Assembly (NCBI RefSeq): GCF_003670115.1
Contig: NZ_QQTY01000001.1
Location: 372,001-436,000, forward strand
DNA: 64,000 nucleotides
Direction: 5' to 3'
Origin: Natronorubrum halophilum
GTDB lineage: Archaea > Halobacteriota > Halobacteria > Halobacteriales > Natrialbaceae
Both the position numbers and the translations under genes were made by a program. This document shows positions 53,198 to 62,196 of the stretch, one piece after another; position 1 is the stretch's first letter; every line of letters starts with the position of its first letter. Below the pieces are notes generated by a model. It had not been told where the DNA came from. It did not search any database and saw only the letters and a program-made list of their open reading frames with translations.

Positions 53198-54496
53198 ATG
53201 ACCGTCGTCGGACTCGACGATACCGACTCCCGCGAGCGCGGGATGTGTACGACCTACGTCGCCGCGGAGATCGCGGAGCGACTTCGCCGCGCGAGCGACG
53301 GCGACGACCCGGTTTCGCGACTCCTCCTCGTCCGACTGAATCCCGCCGTCGAGTACAAGACGCGGGGGAACGCAGCGCTCGCGATTCACACCGACTGCGA
53401 GCCGGACCGGGCCTTCGATATCGCTCGCGACCGCCTCGAGTCGCTCGCCGAAACCGCCGACGAGCGGACGAATCCGGGACTGGTGGTGGCCCCGGGCGAA
53501 CCCGACGACGTTCCCGCCGCCGTATCGACGTTCACCGGGCGCGCGGTTCGCGACCACCTCGAGATCACCGACGCGACGGCGTTGCTCGAGCGCCACGGCT
53601 ATCGATCGTGGCACGCCGGCGACGGCCGCGGTCGGATCGGCGCGCTGGCTGCGATCGGCAGCTGGAAGGGGCTCGAAGGATGGACCTACGAACGTATTTC
53701 CTACCGCGAATCCGACCGGTGGGGGACGCCGCGCGAGGTCGACCCCGAGAGCGTGTTCGCCGCGGCCGACCGGGGCTATCCCGCCGTCTGGGACACGGTC
53801 GACCGCGGCGAGGACGAGACCGTCTGCGTTCCCCACACTCCGGGTCCGATCCTGCACGGCGTTCGCGGTGACGACCCCGAAACCGTTCGCGCCGTCGCCG
53901 AGGGCATCGAGGGCGAACCCGTCGCCTCGAGTCAGCTGTTCGTGACCAACCAGGGGACGGACGCCCACTTGCGGGACGGGACGCTCGAGTCGGTCGCGGA
54001 CGGCCGCGCCTATCGCCTCGACGGTCGCGTCGCGAGTTCGCCTGAGACGCGACGCGGAGGACACGTCTTTTTCGACCTCGAGGGCGTCCGGAGCGGCGAT
54101 GACGGACGGCCGCCGTCGCTCGAGTGCGCCGCGTTCGAGCCGACGAAACGCTTTCGCGACCGGATTCGGTCGCTTCGCGTCGGCGATCGGATCACCGCCT
54201 GCGGCGAGGCGTCACGGGGGACCCTCAAACTCGAGAAGATCGCGATCCGGGACCTCGTGACCACCGAGCGCGTGACACCCATCTGTCCGGACTGCGAGCG
54301 AACGATGGAGAGCGCCGGTCGCGATCAGGGGTATCGGTGTCGAGACTGCAAAACGAACGCCGACGGGAAAGCTCAGCGCGACCTCGAGCGCGACCTCGAG
54401 GTCGGCTGGTACGAAGTGCCCCCGTGTGCGCGAAGACACATTTCGAAGCCGCTGGTTCGCGGCGGGTTCGACGGGCCGACGCATCCGGAGCGGTAG
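53198..54496 (+). CDS. tiaS: tRNA(Ile2) 2-agmatinylcytidine synthetase TiaS
   Basis: This 432-residue enzyme matches archaeal TiaS, which adds agmatine to C34 of tRNA(Ile2), giving agmatidine so that AUA is read as isoleucine. Visible blocks are the start VVGLDDTDSRERGMCTTYVA, the catalytic kinase-like region (GDGRGRIGALAAIGSW, TYERISYRESDRWGTPREV), an OB-fold region, and a C-terminal zinc ribbon CPDCERTMESAG...CRDC. Length is normal. It is essential in archaea that lack TilS. The ATG at 53198 gives the standard N-terminus. Confidence 0.95.
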   Translation: MTVVGLDDTDSRERGMCTTYVAAEIAERLRRASDGDDPVSRLLLVRLNPAVEYKTRGNAALAIHTDCEPDRAFDIARDRLESLAETADERTNPGLVVAPGEPDDVPAAVSTFTGRAVRDHLEITDATALLERHGYRSWHAGDGRGRIGALAAIGSWKGLEGWTYERISYRESDRWGTPREVDPESVFAAADRGYPAVWDTVDRGEDETVCVPHTPGPILHGVRGDDPETVRAVAEGIEGEPVASSQLFVTNQGTDAHLRDGTLESVADGRAYRLDGRVASSPETRRGGHVFFDLEGVRSGDDGRPPSLECAAFEPTKRFRDRIRSLRVGDRITACGEASRGTLKLEKIAIRDLVTTERVTPICPDCERTMESAGRDQGYRCRDCKTNADGKAQRDLERDLEVGWYEVPPCARRHISKPLVRGGFDGPTHPER

Positions 54497-54521
54497 TCCA
54501 GTCGCGGATGTCCGAATACAC

Positions 54522-55505
54522 TCAGGCGAACAGCCCCTCACCGGCGTCCCAGCCGCGGGCCTCGAGTCGGTTCAACAGGTTCGCCACCACCGACAACAGC
54601 GGCAACTCGAGCAGCGGGCCGATCACCAGCGCCAGCGCGATCAGGGGCTCGTCGGGGAAGGCGACGACGGCGATGGCGAGCGCAGTCGGCGAGTTTCTCG
54701 AGAGGATCGTACAGTTGAAGCAGGCGACCTCACCGTAGGAGAACTCGAGCAGTCGACCGATCGCGAGGCCGAGCGAGAAGTTGATGACGTAGAACGCGAG
54801 GACGGGGACGGCGAGCAGGGCCAACACGTCGGGTCGCTCGAGGACGAGGTCGCCCTGCGAGGCGAACATCGCGGCGACCGCGAGCGCGAGAAAGGCGATC
54901 TGAACGGGGCCGAGTTTCGGGAGGAATCGATCGGTGAGCCACTCCCGTCCCTTCAATCCCGTGAGCGCGCGGCGCGCGATCCCGGCGAGGACGAGGGGAA
55001 CGACCAGCACCAGCAGGACGCTCTCGAGGAGGAACCGAAGCCGAAGATCTACGAGCGCATCCGCGAAGACATAGAGATAGACCGGGAGCAAGAGCAGTTG
55101 GAAGACGAGGTTGTACGGAAGCAGCGACGTCGCGAGTGACACGTCGCCGTTGGCCAGATCGGTGAAGATCAGGTACCAGTCGGTACAGGGGGTGACGAGC
55201 AACATGAGCAGACCGACCCAGAGCGCCGGCTGATCGGCGAGAAAGACCGCCCCGAGACCGACCGCGAGCAGCGGATTCCAGAGGAAGTTCACCGCGAGAC
55301 TCGAGCCGACGACGCGCCGATTCCCGAAGGCTCGCCGGAGATTCGCGAGGGGGATCCCCGCGAACGCGGCGAACAGCATGACCACCAAGAACGGAAGGAT
55401 GAGTCGCTCTGCGATGGCGGGAACGCCGTCGATCTGCGACGCCGCGAGACCGATTCCGATCCCCGCCATCACGAACAGCGTCTGGAACCGCTCGAGAACG
55501 TTCAC
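54522..55505 (-). CDS. ACR3/bile-acid:Na+ symporter-type transporter, arsenite-efflux-like
   Basis: This 327-residue membrane protein has about ten hydrophobic segments and the TPCTDWYLIFTDLANGD block followed by LPYNLVFQLLLLPVYL, close to the APCTAM...LPW region of ACR3 arsenite permeases. The late segment EVACFNCTILSRNSPTALAIA is also ACR3/BASS-like. Arsenite efflux or sodium-coupled organic-anion transport are both possible; no arsenate reductase or ArsR gene is adjacent. I start it at the GTG at 55505; a TTG 29 codons upstream gives an implausible polar extension. Confidence 0.8.
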   Translation of the reverse strand: MNVLERFQTLFVMAGIGIGLAASQIDGVPAIAERLILPFLVVMLFAAFAGIPLANLRRAFGNRRVVGSSLAVNFLWNPLLAVGLGAVFLADQPALWVGLLMLLVTPCTDWYLIFTDLANGDVSLATSLLPYNLVFQLLLLPVYLYVFADALVDLRLRFLLESVLLVLVVPLVLAGIARRALTGLKGREWLTDRFLPKLGPVQIAFLALAVAAMFASQGDLVLERPDVLALLAVPVLAFYVINFSLGLAIGRLLEFSYGEVACFNCTILSRNSPTALAIAVVAFPDEPLIALALVIGPLLELPLLSVVANLLNRLEARGWDAGEGLFA

Positions 55506-55780
55506 TATCGATGTGTTGGGTGATTCGCTTGAGTGGGTGTCGGTCTCGAGTCGGAACCGCCGACGGCCGGTGCCGGCCGGTTTCGAAACCAAGTGAACGG
55601 GTCGTCTCTCGTAGAAGCCGCGATGGTACCAGCCGAACTGATTCGCCCAGTGATCACCCTGCAGTCGTGCGGTCAGGAGGTAAATTGGGCCCGGCGTGAC
55701 TATCTAACGGACCCATATCGTTTCTTCTGAGGAGCGCAACTATCGAGAGCGGCCGGTTCGTCGTCGAACGCACCTAGACG

Positions 55781-55786
55781 TTTATG
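55781..55786 (+). promoter_or_regulatory. TATA box of the PRC-barrel gene
   Basis: TTTATG is centred about 28 bases before the ATG at 55811. An in-frame ATG at 55784 overlaps the box and is therefore unlikely to be the start. Confidence 0.45.
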
Positions 55787-55810
55787 AGCGGTGCTGATGG
55801 ACCGGGGACT

Positions 55811-56077
55811 ATGAGCGAAGTGTTCGCGAAAACGCTTACGGAGAAGTCCGTGGTCGGCGTCGACGGCGTTGAGTTCGGTCTGGTTCACAATATCACGCTG
55901 AACCCGGTATCCGGCGAACTCGTCGATCTCGTCGTCGAACCGTCCCAGCGGGAGGAGGCCCGGTCGGTTAATTTCGAAACCAACGAGGATGACCGTCTCC
56001 TCGTCCCTATCGACTGTATCCAGGTCGTCAAGGATGCCATCGTCGTCCAGTACCGTCCCAACTATAGTAGCAACTGA
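55811..56077 (+). CDS. PRC-barrel domain protein whose end is supplied by a repeat
   Basis: This 88-residue protein is a single PRC-barrel domain, with KSVVGVDGVEFGLVHNI near 15-31 and the strand LVDLVVEPSQ. PRC-barrel proteins occur in RNA metabolism and, in haloarchaea, in cell-division machinery (the CdpB group). The last residues (YSSN) and the stop codon are encoded by the beginning of the repeat at 56062. A native C-terminus may have been altered by repeat insertion. Confidence 0.82.
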   Translation: MSEVFAKTLTEKSVVGVDGVEFGLVHNITLNPVSGELVDLVVEPSQREEARSVNFETNEDDRLLVPIDCIQVVKDAIVVQYRPNYSSN

Positions 56078-56150
56078 AACGATCCACACGCTGATCGCAT
56101 CTCCGCGGTTCTCGCTCGCTCCGAACCGCGCTGCCGTCGGACGATCAGCC
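56062..56150. repeat. Terminal-inverted-repeat element, degenerate copy C
   Basis: The left end CTATAGTAGCAACTGAAACG matches the ends of copies A and B, and the centre has the same hairpin GCGGTTC/GAACCGC (56105-56129) seen in copy B. The right end is diverged or lost; I set its limit at about 56150, but remnants may reach 56175. It overlaps the last codons of the PRC-barrel gene. Confidence 0.5.
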
Positions 56151-56306
56151 GCGCGACGACGTTTTCGGCTCCGCTCCCCGAAGACTGACGAGCAGCATCC
56201 GGAACGAACGCGCTATCGCGGCCGTCTGGCACCTCGTAGCGGCGATCCCCGCACAGCGTGAAGGGGTCGAAAGGGTTTTTCCGCACGACCGGCTGGATAC
56301 AGACAA

Positions 56307-57416
56307 ATGGGGCTCGAGGACGAAATCGAGGAAATCGAAGATGAAATCGCCAACACGCCCTACAACAAGTCGACGGAGGCCCACATCGGTCGGCTGAAGT
56401 CCAAGCTCGCGGAGAAAAAGGAGAAACTCGAGAATCAGAGCTCCTCGGGCGGCGGAACCGGCTACTCCGTCGAGAAACACGGGGACGCGACCGTTGCGCT
56501 GGTCGGCTTTCCGAGCGTCGGGAAGTCCTCGCTGTTGAATTCGCTGACCAACGCGGAGAGCGAGACGGGCTCCTACGAGTTCACGACGCTGGACGTCAAC
56601 CCCGGAATGCTCAACCACCGCGGGGCGAACATCCAGATGCTCGACGTCCCTGGACTGATCGAGGGCGCGGCGACGGGGAAAGGCGACGGCCAGCAGGTGC
56701 TCGCGGTGGTCCGCAACGCCGATCTGATCATCTTCATGCTCTCGGTGTTCGAGATTGACCAGTACGAGCGCCTGCAGGAGGAACTCTACGACATCAACAT
56801 TCGCGTCGATCAGGAACCCCCGCGGGTCACGGTGCGCCCGAAGATCAAAGACGGCATCAAGATCACCTCGAGCGCCGACCAGGACTTGGACGAGGAGACG
56901 ATCTCCGACGTGCTTCGCGAACACGGTTACGTGAACGCGGTCCTCAACTTACAGGAGAAAGTCACGATCGATCGACTGATCGACGGGCTGATGAAAAACC
57001 GGGAGTACATCCCGTCGATCACCTGCGTGAACAAGGTCGATCTGATCGATCCCGACTACAAGGAGACGGTCGACGAGCAACTCCGCGAGCGCGACCTGGA
57101 TCCCGAGGACGTGACGTTCATCAGCGCCGAGAAAGAGAAGGGACTCGACGTGCTCAAAGATCGCATCTGGGAGAACCTCGGACTCATTCGCGTCTACATG
57201 GAAAAACCCGGTCGCGGGATCGACTGGGAGGAACCGCTCGTCGTCGAGCGGGGAACGACCGTCGACGAAGCCATCGAAAAGCTCGGCGGCGAGATGCAAG
57301 AGCGGTTCCGCTTCGCTCGCGTCACGGGACCCAGCGCGACCCACGACCAACAGCAGGTCGGAAAGGACCACGTTCTCGAGGACGAGGACGTGTTGAAGCT
57401 GATTCTGCGTCGGTAA
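56307..57416 (+). CDS. DRG-family GTP-binding protein
   Basis: This 369-residue GTPase belongs to the DRG/Obg-like family: G1 VGFPSVGKSS (66-75), G3 DVPGLIEGAATGKG and G4 NKVDL. The N-terminus is helical (about 45 residues) and the C-terminus is a TGS domain, including FRFARVTGPSATHDQQQVG. DRG proteins bind ribosomes and help translation under stress. Cytoplasmic and single-gene; the ATG at 56307 gives the usual MGLEDEIEEIE start. Confidence 0.95.
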   Translation: MGLEDEIEEIEDEIANTPYNKSTEAHIGRLKSKLAEKKEKLENQSSSGGGTGYSVEKHGDATVALVGFPSVGKSSLLNSLTNAESETGSYEFTTLDVNPGMLNHRGANIQMLDVPGLIEGAATGKGDGQQVLAVVRNADLIIFMLSVFEIDQYERLQEELYDINIRVDQEPPRVTVRPKIKDGIKITSSADQDLDEETISDVLREHGYVNAVLNLQEKVTIDRLIDGLMKNREYIPSITCVNKVDLIDPDYKETVDEQLRERDLDPEDVTFISAEKEKGLDVLKDRIWENLGLIRVYMEKPGRGIDWEEPLVVERGTTVDEAIEKLGGEMQERFRFARVTGPSATHDQQQVGKDHVLEDEDVLKLILRR

Positions 57417-57500
57417 GACGGTTCCGTCGGCGGGTGTCGCAATCGATGCGGTAGCGTTCGTCGACTACTTGTGAGAAATCTCTCAGATAACGGATGAGTA

Positions 57501-57509
57501 ATATTATTT
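57501..57509 (+). promoter_or_regulatory. TATA box of the second NhaC gene
   Basis: ATATTATTT is centred about 27 bases before the ATG at 57532, predicting a leaderless message. Confidence 0.5.
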
Positions 57510-57531
57510 GAATCCTCGATGAGTATCGACT

Positions 57532-59196
57532 ATGTCCGACTTTGGTGCGCTATCGCTGCTCCCGCCGTTGCTCGCGATCGTTCTCGCGATCGTCACCAGA
57601 CGCCCGATGCTGTCGTTGTTCCTCGGGATCTGGTCGGGTGCCGTCATCTACACCGAGAGCCTCGGTATCGCACAGACGTTCGACTGGATCGTCGGCGCGA
57701 TCATCGCCGACGACGGCTTCCACGTCCAGATCCTCCTTTTTACGCTCCTGTTGGGATCCGGCGTCGCGCTCATCTGGCGACTCGGCGGCGCGATGGCCGT
57801 TCGGGAGTGGGCGACGGCTCGCCTCGAGACGAGGCGGAACGTCGGTCTGGCGACGTGGATTCTCGGGTTGCTCATGTTCTTCGACGATTACGCCAACACG
57901 GCGATCGTCGGCAGTACGATGCGCGAGATCTCGGATCAGATGCGCATTTCCCGCGAGAAGTTATCGTACATCGTCGACTCGACGGCCGCGCCCGTGGCGA
58001 CGATCGGCCTCTCGAGTTGGGTCGCGTTTCAGCTTTCGTTGATCGCTGACGCGTACGAGGGTCTCGAAGGGGCACCTTCCGCGTTCGAGACGTTCGTCTG
58101 GTCGATCCCCTACAATACCTACGCGCTGCTGGCGATCGTCATGGTTGGGATCATCGTCTATACCGGACGGGACTACGGCGAGATGCTCGATGCCGAACAC
58201 CGCGCGCGGACGACCGGAAAGGTCAACCGCGAGGGTGCACAGCCGTTACAGAAAGTCGAGGAGGATCTCGGCGAACCGATCGGAGATCGGCCGATGCTTC
58301 GGACGTTCTTCACACCCGTCGTCGTCCTGATCGCGGTCACGCTGGCGGGTGCGTTCTGGACGGGGTACGAGTCGTGGACCGCCGATCAGGCGGAAGCTGG
58401 CGACCCGGCTACGATCGGAGCGGCCGCGGACGAAGTGGGCGCGTTGCAGGTGCTCGTCGACGTCATCGGCGCTGGTGACTTCGCCGGGGCCTTAGTCTGG
58501 GGGTCGTTCGCAATGGTCGCGACCGCGATCGCGATCGGCGTCGGTTACGATCTCTTCGATCTCGGCGACGGGATCGAGAGCGTCCTCGACGGGTTCAAAC
58601 TCATGGTAACGGCCGTGACGATCCTCATCCTCGCGTGGGCGATCAGCGACGTCGCGACGGCGCTCGGGACAGGAGAGTACGTCGCCAGCAGTGTCGGCGA
58701 TACGATTCCGGTTGCGATCCTCCCTATCGCGATCCTGTTCGTGGCGGCGTTCATCGCGTTCACGATGGGATCGTCGTGGGCGACGATGGGAATCGTGACA
58801 CCGATCGCGATCGAGATCGCGTACGAACTGACGGGGACGTTCGAACTCATGCCGATCGTCGTCGGAGCCGTCTTCTCGGGTGCGATCTTCGGCGACCACA
58901 CGTCGCCGATCTCCGACACCTCGGTGCTCTCATCGACGTTCACCGGGGCCGATCTGATCGATCACGTTCGAACCCAGTTACCGTACGCCGGAACGGTCAT
59001 CTTCGTCGTGGTGATCTGTTACTTGCTCTACGGCTATCTCGGTCTCTCGCCCGCGTTCTTCCTTCCGATCAGCGTCGTTCTACTCGCCGTCCTCGTTCGC
59101 GGGCTGTCGGAGTTCGACGGCGCTCGAAAGGGGCTTCATCCGATCGCCTCGAACTCGCTCGAGGAGACCGCCGATCGCGAGCAGCAAGCCGAGTAG
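57532..59196 (+). CDS. NhaC family Na+/H+ antiporter (second copy)
   Basis: This 554-residue protein has 12-14 hydrophobic segments and the family block LLMFFDDYANTAIVGSTMR near residues 112-130, with later IVVGAVFSGAIFGDHTSPISDTSVLSS (in part). Compared with the copy at 44207, it has the longer form with a FFDDYANT motif typical of the larger NhaC/YuiF-like members. Antiport of sodium and protons is the likely role, but carboxylate/amino-acid exchange occurs in relatives. No partner gene overlaps it. Confidence 0.9.
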   Translation: MSDFGALSLLPPLLAIVLAIVTRRPMLSLFLGIWSGAVIYTESLGIAQTFDWIVGAIIADDGFHVQILLFTLLLGSGVALIWRLGGAMAVREWATARLETRRNVGLATWILGLLMFFDDYANTAIVGSTMREISDQMRISREKLSYIVDSTAAPVATIGLSSWVAFQLSLIADAYEGLEGAPSAFETFVWSIPYNTYALLAIVMVGIIVYTGRDYGEMLDAEHRARTTGKVNREGAQPLQKVEEDLGEPIGDRPMLRTFFTPVVVLIAVTLAGAFWTGYESWTADQAEAGDPATIGAAADEVGALQVLVDVIGAGDFAGALVWGSFAMVATAIAIGVGYDLFDLGDGIESVLDGFKLMVTAVTILILAWAISDVATALGTGEYVASSVGDTIPVAILPIAILFVAAFIAFTMGSSWATMGIVTPIAIEIAYELTGTFELMPIVVGAVFSGAIFGDHTSPISDTSVLSSTFTGADLIDHVRTQLPYAGTVIFVVVICYLLYGYLGLSPAFFLPISVVLLAVLVRGLSEFDGARKGLHPIASNSLEETADREQQAE

Positions 59197-59245
59197 ACCG
59201 CCGCGTTCGCCACGTTTTTGCCGTCCGCTGGTGTGAGTTCCGGGT

Positions 59246-60037
59246 ATGGATGGAACGCTCGATCACACAATGATTCGCGTCGCCGATCTCGAGGAATCGC
59301 TCGACTGGTACGGGACCCACCTCGCGTACGAGGAAAAAGATCGCTACGAGGGCGACGACTTCACGATCGTCTACCTCGGCCCGGAGGACATGCACGAGGA
59401 CGGGGCGATGCTCGAACTTACCCACAACGAGGGCGAGGACGATCTCGAAGTCGGCGACGCGTGGGGGCACATTGCCGTTCGCGTTCCCGAGGGCGAACTC
59501 GAGGACCACTACCAAGGGCTCATGGACGAGGGCGTCGCGGACTATCGCGACCCCGAAAGCTGTGGCGGGCGCTACGCGTTCGTGAAAGACCCCGACGGTC
59601 ACGAGATCGAGATCGTCCAGCGCGATCAGGGTGCGAAGTGGTCGCTCGATCACACCATGATCCGCGTCGAGGACGCCGACGAGGCGCTCGGTTTCTGGAC
59701 CCGGAAGTTCGGCTACGACGAGGTGGGCCGCTGGGAGTCCGACACCTTCGCGAACTATTTCGTCGAACCGACGGACGCCGCGCCCGAGGCGATGTCCGTC
59801 GAACTCACCTACAACTACGACGGGCGCTCGTACACGATGGGCGACGCATGGGGTCACCTCTGTGTCCGCCTCGACGACCTCGAGGAAGACTGGGACCAAC
59901 TGCAGGTTCGGGAGGCCCCGGATTATCGCGACCCCGAAAGCTGTGACAACATGTACGCGTTCACGAAGGATCAGGACGGCCACGAGATCGAACTGCTAAA
60001 GCGAGACGCCGAGGCGGACTCGCTGTTCCCGTTCTAA
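59246..60037 (+). CDS. Tandem VOC (glyoxalase-fold) protein
   Basis: This 263-residue protein has two vicinal-oxygen-chelate domains (about 1-130 and 133-263). Each begins with LDHTMIRV and ends with DGHEIE, and each contains GDAWGH and YRDPESC. Glyoxalase I-type enzymes use such folds to isomerise thiol-methylglyoxal adducts; other VOC enzymes cleave aromatics. The two halves share a 22-base identical stretch (59543-59564 and 59924-59945), indicating internal duplication with homogenisation. Confidence 0.9.
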   Translation: MDGTLDHTMIRVADLEESLDWYGTHLAYEEKDRYEGDDFTIVYLGPEDMHEDGAMLELTHNEGEDDLEVGDAWGHIAVRVPEGELEDHYQGLMDEGVADYRDPESCGGRYAFVKDPDGHEIEIVQRDQGAKWSLDHTMIRVEDADEALGFWTRKFGYDEVGRWESDTFANYFVEPTDAAPEAMSVELTYNYDGRSYTMGDAWGHLCVRLDDLEEDWDQLQVREAPDYRDPESCDNMYAFTKDQDGHEIELLKRDAEADSLFPF

Positions 60038-60171
60038 ACGACGTGAGAGCCGGTTTCGTGGTCGCTTTTCTGTAGCGGACCGCCGATACTGCTGGGAGAC
60101 GTCCGTGGAACGATCCACGACCGGCTTCAGGGACCCGTCGACACGGATTCCCGACACGACGCGACTGCCGA

Positions 60172-61269
60172 TTACTCGAGGATGTCGGCGTCGTCCCAAC
60201 TCGCAGATGCGGTCAGTCGATCGTCGTCGAACTCGATAGTCACGTCGTCGGCCGAGACGCCGAGCGTATCCTCGAGTTCGGCTTTGGTATCGTCGTCGAT
60301 GCTCTCGAAGGTCATCGCGTAGTCGGCGCTGAGTCCGCCGCCGTCCTCGACGGAGAGGGAACTGACGAGTCCGGTCGCCGACTCGAATTCGTCGTCTCCG
60401 GCTGGATCGTCGAGGTCGTCTTCCGCTGGCCCGTCGGCGTCGTCTTCATCTAATTCGCCAGCCATGCCGATGACCATCTGGCCGTGGCCGGCCGTCTCGA
60501 GGAGCCAGCCGAACTCCTCGAGGACGTCCGTCGCACCGTCGCTGTCGCCCTCTCGGACGTCGAGCACCCGTCGGATCCGCTCGGTCGCGTCGGTTTCGTC
60601 GGCGTTGCCGGCATAGATGATCGCGTCCTCGCTGACGGCGATCGCGTCGTCCGGTGACGAGATCGCGTACTCGTCGTCGTTCTCGGCCGGTTCGTACAGT
60701 TCGTAGTCGGCGTACTCGTCGCTTCGCTCGTAGATCCGCGTCATCGAGACCGCATCGTCAGGTTCCTCGGTGAGTGCGTCGACGATTTCCTCGGTATCGA
60801 TCTCGCCGGCGAGGACGTAGACGTCGTTGATCCAGAGCAGCTCCTCGACCGTCGTCTCGAAATCGGCTGCCGTGTCGCCGTCATCGTCGCCGTCCGTGGT
60901 GATGATTCCGTCCAGTCCGGTACCCCAGAATCCGAAGCCAACGCCGAGGGCGATGATCAACGCGCCCATCGCCGGCATCTCGAGCAACAGGTCGGTCTCG
61001 TGGACGAGCGCACCGTCGTCCGCCTCGTCGGACGCCTCGCGGTCGACCTCGTCTTCGAGGGCCTCGAACTCTTCGAGGGCGGCCCACTCGAGGGTGCCGA
61101 ACTCGATGCTGCCGTCGGTCGCGGCTAGCCAACTTTCGGAGGGCGGATACTCGCTTCCCTCACCGCCGCCACCGAATCCGACGGTATCGAGACAGCCGGC
61201 CAGCCCCGCCGTCGAGGCGGCTGCTGTCAGACCGGTGCATTTCAGCACGGTGCGTCGCTCGGGATTCAT
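60172..61269 (-). CDS. Secreted lipoprotein of unknown function, very acidic
   Basis: This 365-residue protein has a Tat signal (ERRTVLKCTG, Arg5-Arg6) and a lipobox LAGC with Cys26, so it is probably anchored outside the membrane. The mature part is very acidic and contains a hydrophobic segment (MGALIIALGVGFGFWG). It has a low-complexity acidic tract (DEDDADGPAEDDLDDPAGDD). No enzyme motif is recognised. It is transcribed alone. Confidence 0.8.
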   Translation of the reverse strand: MNPERRTVLKCTGLTAAASTAGLAGCLDTVGFGGGGEGSEYPPSESWLAATDGSIEFGTLEWAALEEFEALEDEVDREASDEADDGALVHETDLLLEMPAMGALIIALGVGFGFWGTGLDGIITTDGDDDGDTAADFETTVEELLWINDVYVLAGEIDTEEIVDALTEEPDDAVSMTRIYERSDEYADYELYEPAENDDEYAISSPDDAIAVSEDAIIYAGNADETDATERIRRVLDVREGDSDGATDVLEEFGWLLETAGHGQMVIGMAGELDEDDADGPAEDDLDDPAGDDEFESATGLVSSLSVEDGGGLSADYAMTFESIDDDTKAELEDTLGVSADDVTIEFDDDRLTASASWDDADILE

Positions 61270-61377
61270 ATGCGCCGGTATTATGAGACGGTCGACAAAT
61301 CAGTTCTGATTACAGTCAGCTACGGATTACGGAGTGATGTGGCGGAACGACGTGGCCGGTGAACGGAAACGGGGATG

Positions 61378-61383
61378 TTTACG
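61378..61383 (+). promoter_or_regulatory. TATA-like box of the PAP2 gene
   Basis: TTTACG is centred about 28 bases before the ATG at 61408, and overlaps an upstream in-frame ATG at 61375, which supports the shorter protein. Confidence 0.4.
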
Positions 61384-61407
61384 TCGCTTCGCGTGGCGTG
61401 TGCGTCT

Positions 61408-62136
61408 ATGAGTCGCGGTATTGGAGTCACCGAGACGCTCCGGGAGACGCTTCCGGAGTGGACCGCTCCGCTCTTCGAGCTGGCTGCACTCGGTGGCGAC
61501 CTGCTGTTGATCGTCCCCGTTCTGGGGCTGCTGTACGTGACGAGCGTCTTCGTTTCGTTGCGACGGTCGACGGACGCCGGGGAGGGCCCGCTGTGTTCGG
61601 ACCGGTCGGCGTTCGTGATCGCGGTCGTCTTCGGCGGATTGGCGCTCATCGTACTCCTGAAGGCGGCGCTCTCGCTGCCGCGCCCGCCCGCGGAACTACA
61701 CGCCGTCTCACCCAGCGAGTACGGCTTCCCCAGCGGCCACACGATGGCCGCGACGATCTTCTGGGGGGCGATCGCGCTGTGGTCGACGATCGGGCGGCAA
61801 CGCGCTCGGTTCGCCGTCGCCGCGGCGGTCGTCTCGCTCGTCGGTCTCTCCCGACTCGCCCTCGGCGTCCATTATCTCGTCGACGTCGTCGCATCGATCG
61901 CGTTCGGGCTGGTGTACCTCGCAGTGGTCGCGGGGATCGCGAACGGACGTCCCGGTCGAGCGTTCGTCATCGCCATCGCAATCGCAGGAATCGCGGTGCT
62001 CGTCGGCGGTGAACACAGCCGGGCACTCCTCGCGCTCGCGGGATCCGTCGGTGTCGGGACCAGCTGGTGGGTCCTCGAGCGAGCATCCGTTCGCCGCCGG
62101 CCCGTCCGAACGGTCGAACGGGGGCTGTCGGGATAG
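61408..62136 (+). CDS. PAP2 superfamily membrane phosphatase
   Basis: This 242-residue membrane protein has the three PAP2 motifs: KAALSLPRP (Lys85, Arg92), PSGH (108-111) and SRLALGVHYLVD (Arg149, His155, Asp159). About six hydrophobic segments surround them. Such enzymes remove phosphate from lipid or prenyl phosphates, for example undecaprenyl/dolichyl diphosphate or phosphatidate. The active site should face outside the cytoplasm. It is a single-gene unit. Confidence 0.93.
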   Translation: MSRGIGVTETLRETLPEWTAPLFELAALGGDLLLIVPVLGLLYVTSVFVSLRRSTDAGEGPLCSDRSAFVIAVVFGGLALIVLLKAALSLPRPPAELHAVSPSEYGFPSGHTMAATIFWGAIALWSTIGRQRARFAVAAAVVSLVGLSRLALGVHYLVDVVASIAFGLVYLAVVAGIANGRPGRAFVIAIAIAGIAVLVGGEHSRALLALAGSVGVGTSWWVLERASVRRRPVRTVERGLSG

Positions 62137-62196
62137 CGCTCGTCGGTTTCACAGGAGTACAACGATCGGTCGTCGTCCGAGCGTAGCCATCGTTTG

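Noticed and set aside
53386-54282. Minus-strand frames within tiaS
   Set aside because: They are serine/arginine-rich shadows of a gene with clear TiaS motifs.
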